This document shows, in pieces, positions 63,554 to 64,000 of a stretch of DNA of 64,000 nt. Position 1 is the stretch's first letter; every line of letters begins with the position of its first letter. Source of the DNA: Paractinoplanes abujensis (GTDB taxonomy: Bacteria > Actinomycetota > Actinomycetes > Mycobacteriales > Micromonosporaceae); contig NZ_JACHMF010000001.1 of the NCBI RefSeq assembly GCF_014204895.1, positions 6,076,001-6,140,000 on the forward strand, given 5' to 3'. A program made the position numbers and the translations under genes. The notes beneath the pieces are model-generated. The model saw nothing but the letters and a program-made list of their open reading frames with translations. It searched no databases and was not told where the DNA came from.

Positions 63554-63635
63554 TTGCTTTGCCCTCGGACAGGCTCACAGTGGGCGCACAGGCCGGCCAC
63601 AAAACGCGCTTAGCCACGGCGATCATCGTGGTGTC

Positions 63636-64000
63636 ATGAACACGACGCAGCCCTCGCCCACAGCGGCCGCGACCCGTTTCGACGCCCCGGTGCTCGACGT
63701 GGTCGTCCCGGTCTACAACGAGGAGATCGACCTCGAGCCGTGCGTGCGACGGCTGCACGGCTACCTCGCGGCACACTTCCCGTACCGATTCCGCATCACG
63801 ATCGCCGACAACGCGAGCACCGACTCGACGGCGTCAGTGGCCGGCCGGCTGGCCGGTGAACTGACCGAGGTCGAGTGGGTGCACCTGCCGGAGAAGGGCC
63901 GCGGCCGCGCGCTGAAACACGTGTGGACACATTCCGACGCAGCGGTCATGGCCTACATGGACGTGGACCTGTCGACCGATCTGGGTGCGCTGCTGCCGCT
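63636..64000 (+). CDS. GT2-family glycosyltransferase (dolichol-phosphate-mannosyltransferase-like), N-terminal part
   Basis: The window ends inside this gene; 121 codons are visible from the ATG at 63636. VVVPVYNEEIDLEPCVRRL and ITIADNASTDST are the nucleotide-sugar-binding part, and AYMDVDLSTDL is the DxD-type metal motif of GT-A enzymes. Such proteins make polyprenyl-phosphate sugars, which would supply the GT39 enzyme encoded just upstream. A terminator separates the two, so this gene has its own promoter. The C-terminal domain is beyond the window. Confidence 0.85.
   Translation, partial: MNTTQPSPTAAATRFDAPVLDVVVPVYNEEIDLEPCVRRLHGYLAAHFPYRFRITIADNASTDSTASVAGRLAGELTEVEWVHLPEKGRGRALKHVWTHSDAAVMAYMDVDLSTDLGALLP

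Overview
The window is very GC-rich, with strong G/C preference at third codon positions, frequent GTG starts and dense ATGA/GTGA stop-start overlaps. The gene set (MoeZ, DUF3107, DUF3152, REC-SpoIIE phosphatase, a leaderless-promoter style, a Ser/Thr kinase with an external sensor) points to an actinomycete. Micromonosporaceae (Actinoplanes or a relative) is my best inference; there is no rRNA or marker gene here to prove it.

Layout. 1-12.6 kb is a reduced, interrupted complex I locus on the minus strand, in the order nuoB, a DUF2252 gene, nuoC, nuoH, nuoI-J-K-L-M-N, then an alpha/beta hydrolase. nuoA, D, E, F and G are absent. Two plus-strand genes (a Uma2 protein and a small secreted protein) sit between nuoI and nuoH. 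12.6-19.8 kb holds a PLP decarboxylase, a GPH transporter, a gamma-glutamyltransferase-like enzyme, a divergent TetR/NAD-epimerase pair with two matching operators, a PPM1-type methyltransferase and an alkyltransferase-like protein that lacks the catalytic Cys. 19.8-22.2 kb is proBA. 22.2-29 kb carries a cyclase-like protein, MoeZ, a DUF3152 protease-like protein, a hydrolase and a long low-complexity protein. 29-34.4 kb carries TetR, DUF3107, a DEAD-box helicase, heme oxygenase with a DUF2470 partner, and a methyltransferase.

34.4-36 kb is a copper cassette (CsoR, CopZ-like, a Met/His-rich membrane protein). 36.2-38.4 kb is a RecQ helicase fused to a phosphoribosyltransferase-like tail. 39-41.7 kb holds a DUF3052-like protein, an SDR and an MFS exporter preceded by a 15-residue leader peptide. 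41.8-45.5 kb has a Ser/Thr kinase and a spermidine-synthase-like membrane protein, separated by a 16-bp tandem array. 45.5-51.5 kb is a cell-wall hydrolase-like secreted protein, then a chain of SDR, inositol monophosphatase, response regulator, CHASE3-type histidine kinase and REC-SpoIIE phosphatase. 51.5-57.7 kb has an M28 peptidase, TPR and Smr proteins, and a membrane-anchored glycosidase-like protein. 57.7-60 kb is an OmpR-type two-component pair. 60-64 kb holds a DAHP synthase behind an attenuator whose leader peptide contains Phe-Tyr-Trp-Phe, a GT39 membrane glycosyltransferase and the start of a GT2 glycosyltransferase.

The most striking regulatory signals are the aromatic-amino-acid attenuator (60008-60187), the MFS leader-peptide region (41583-41720), the paired TetR operators (17903-17968), and a recurring TANNNT hexamer 6-8 nt before the start codon of about a dozen genes, which suggests leaderless transcription. 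No tRNA, rRNA, CRISPR array, insertion sequence or phage genes were seen.
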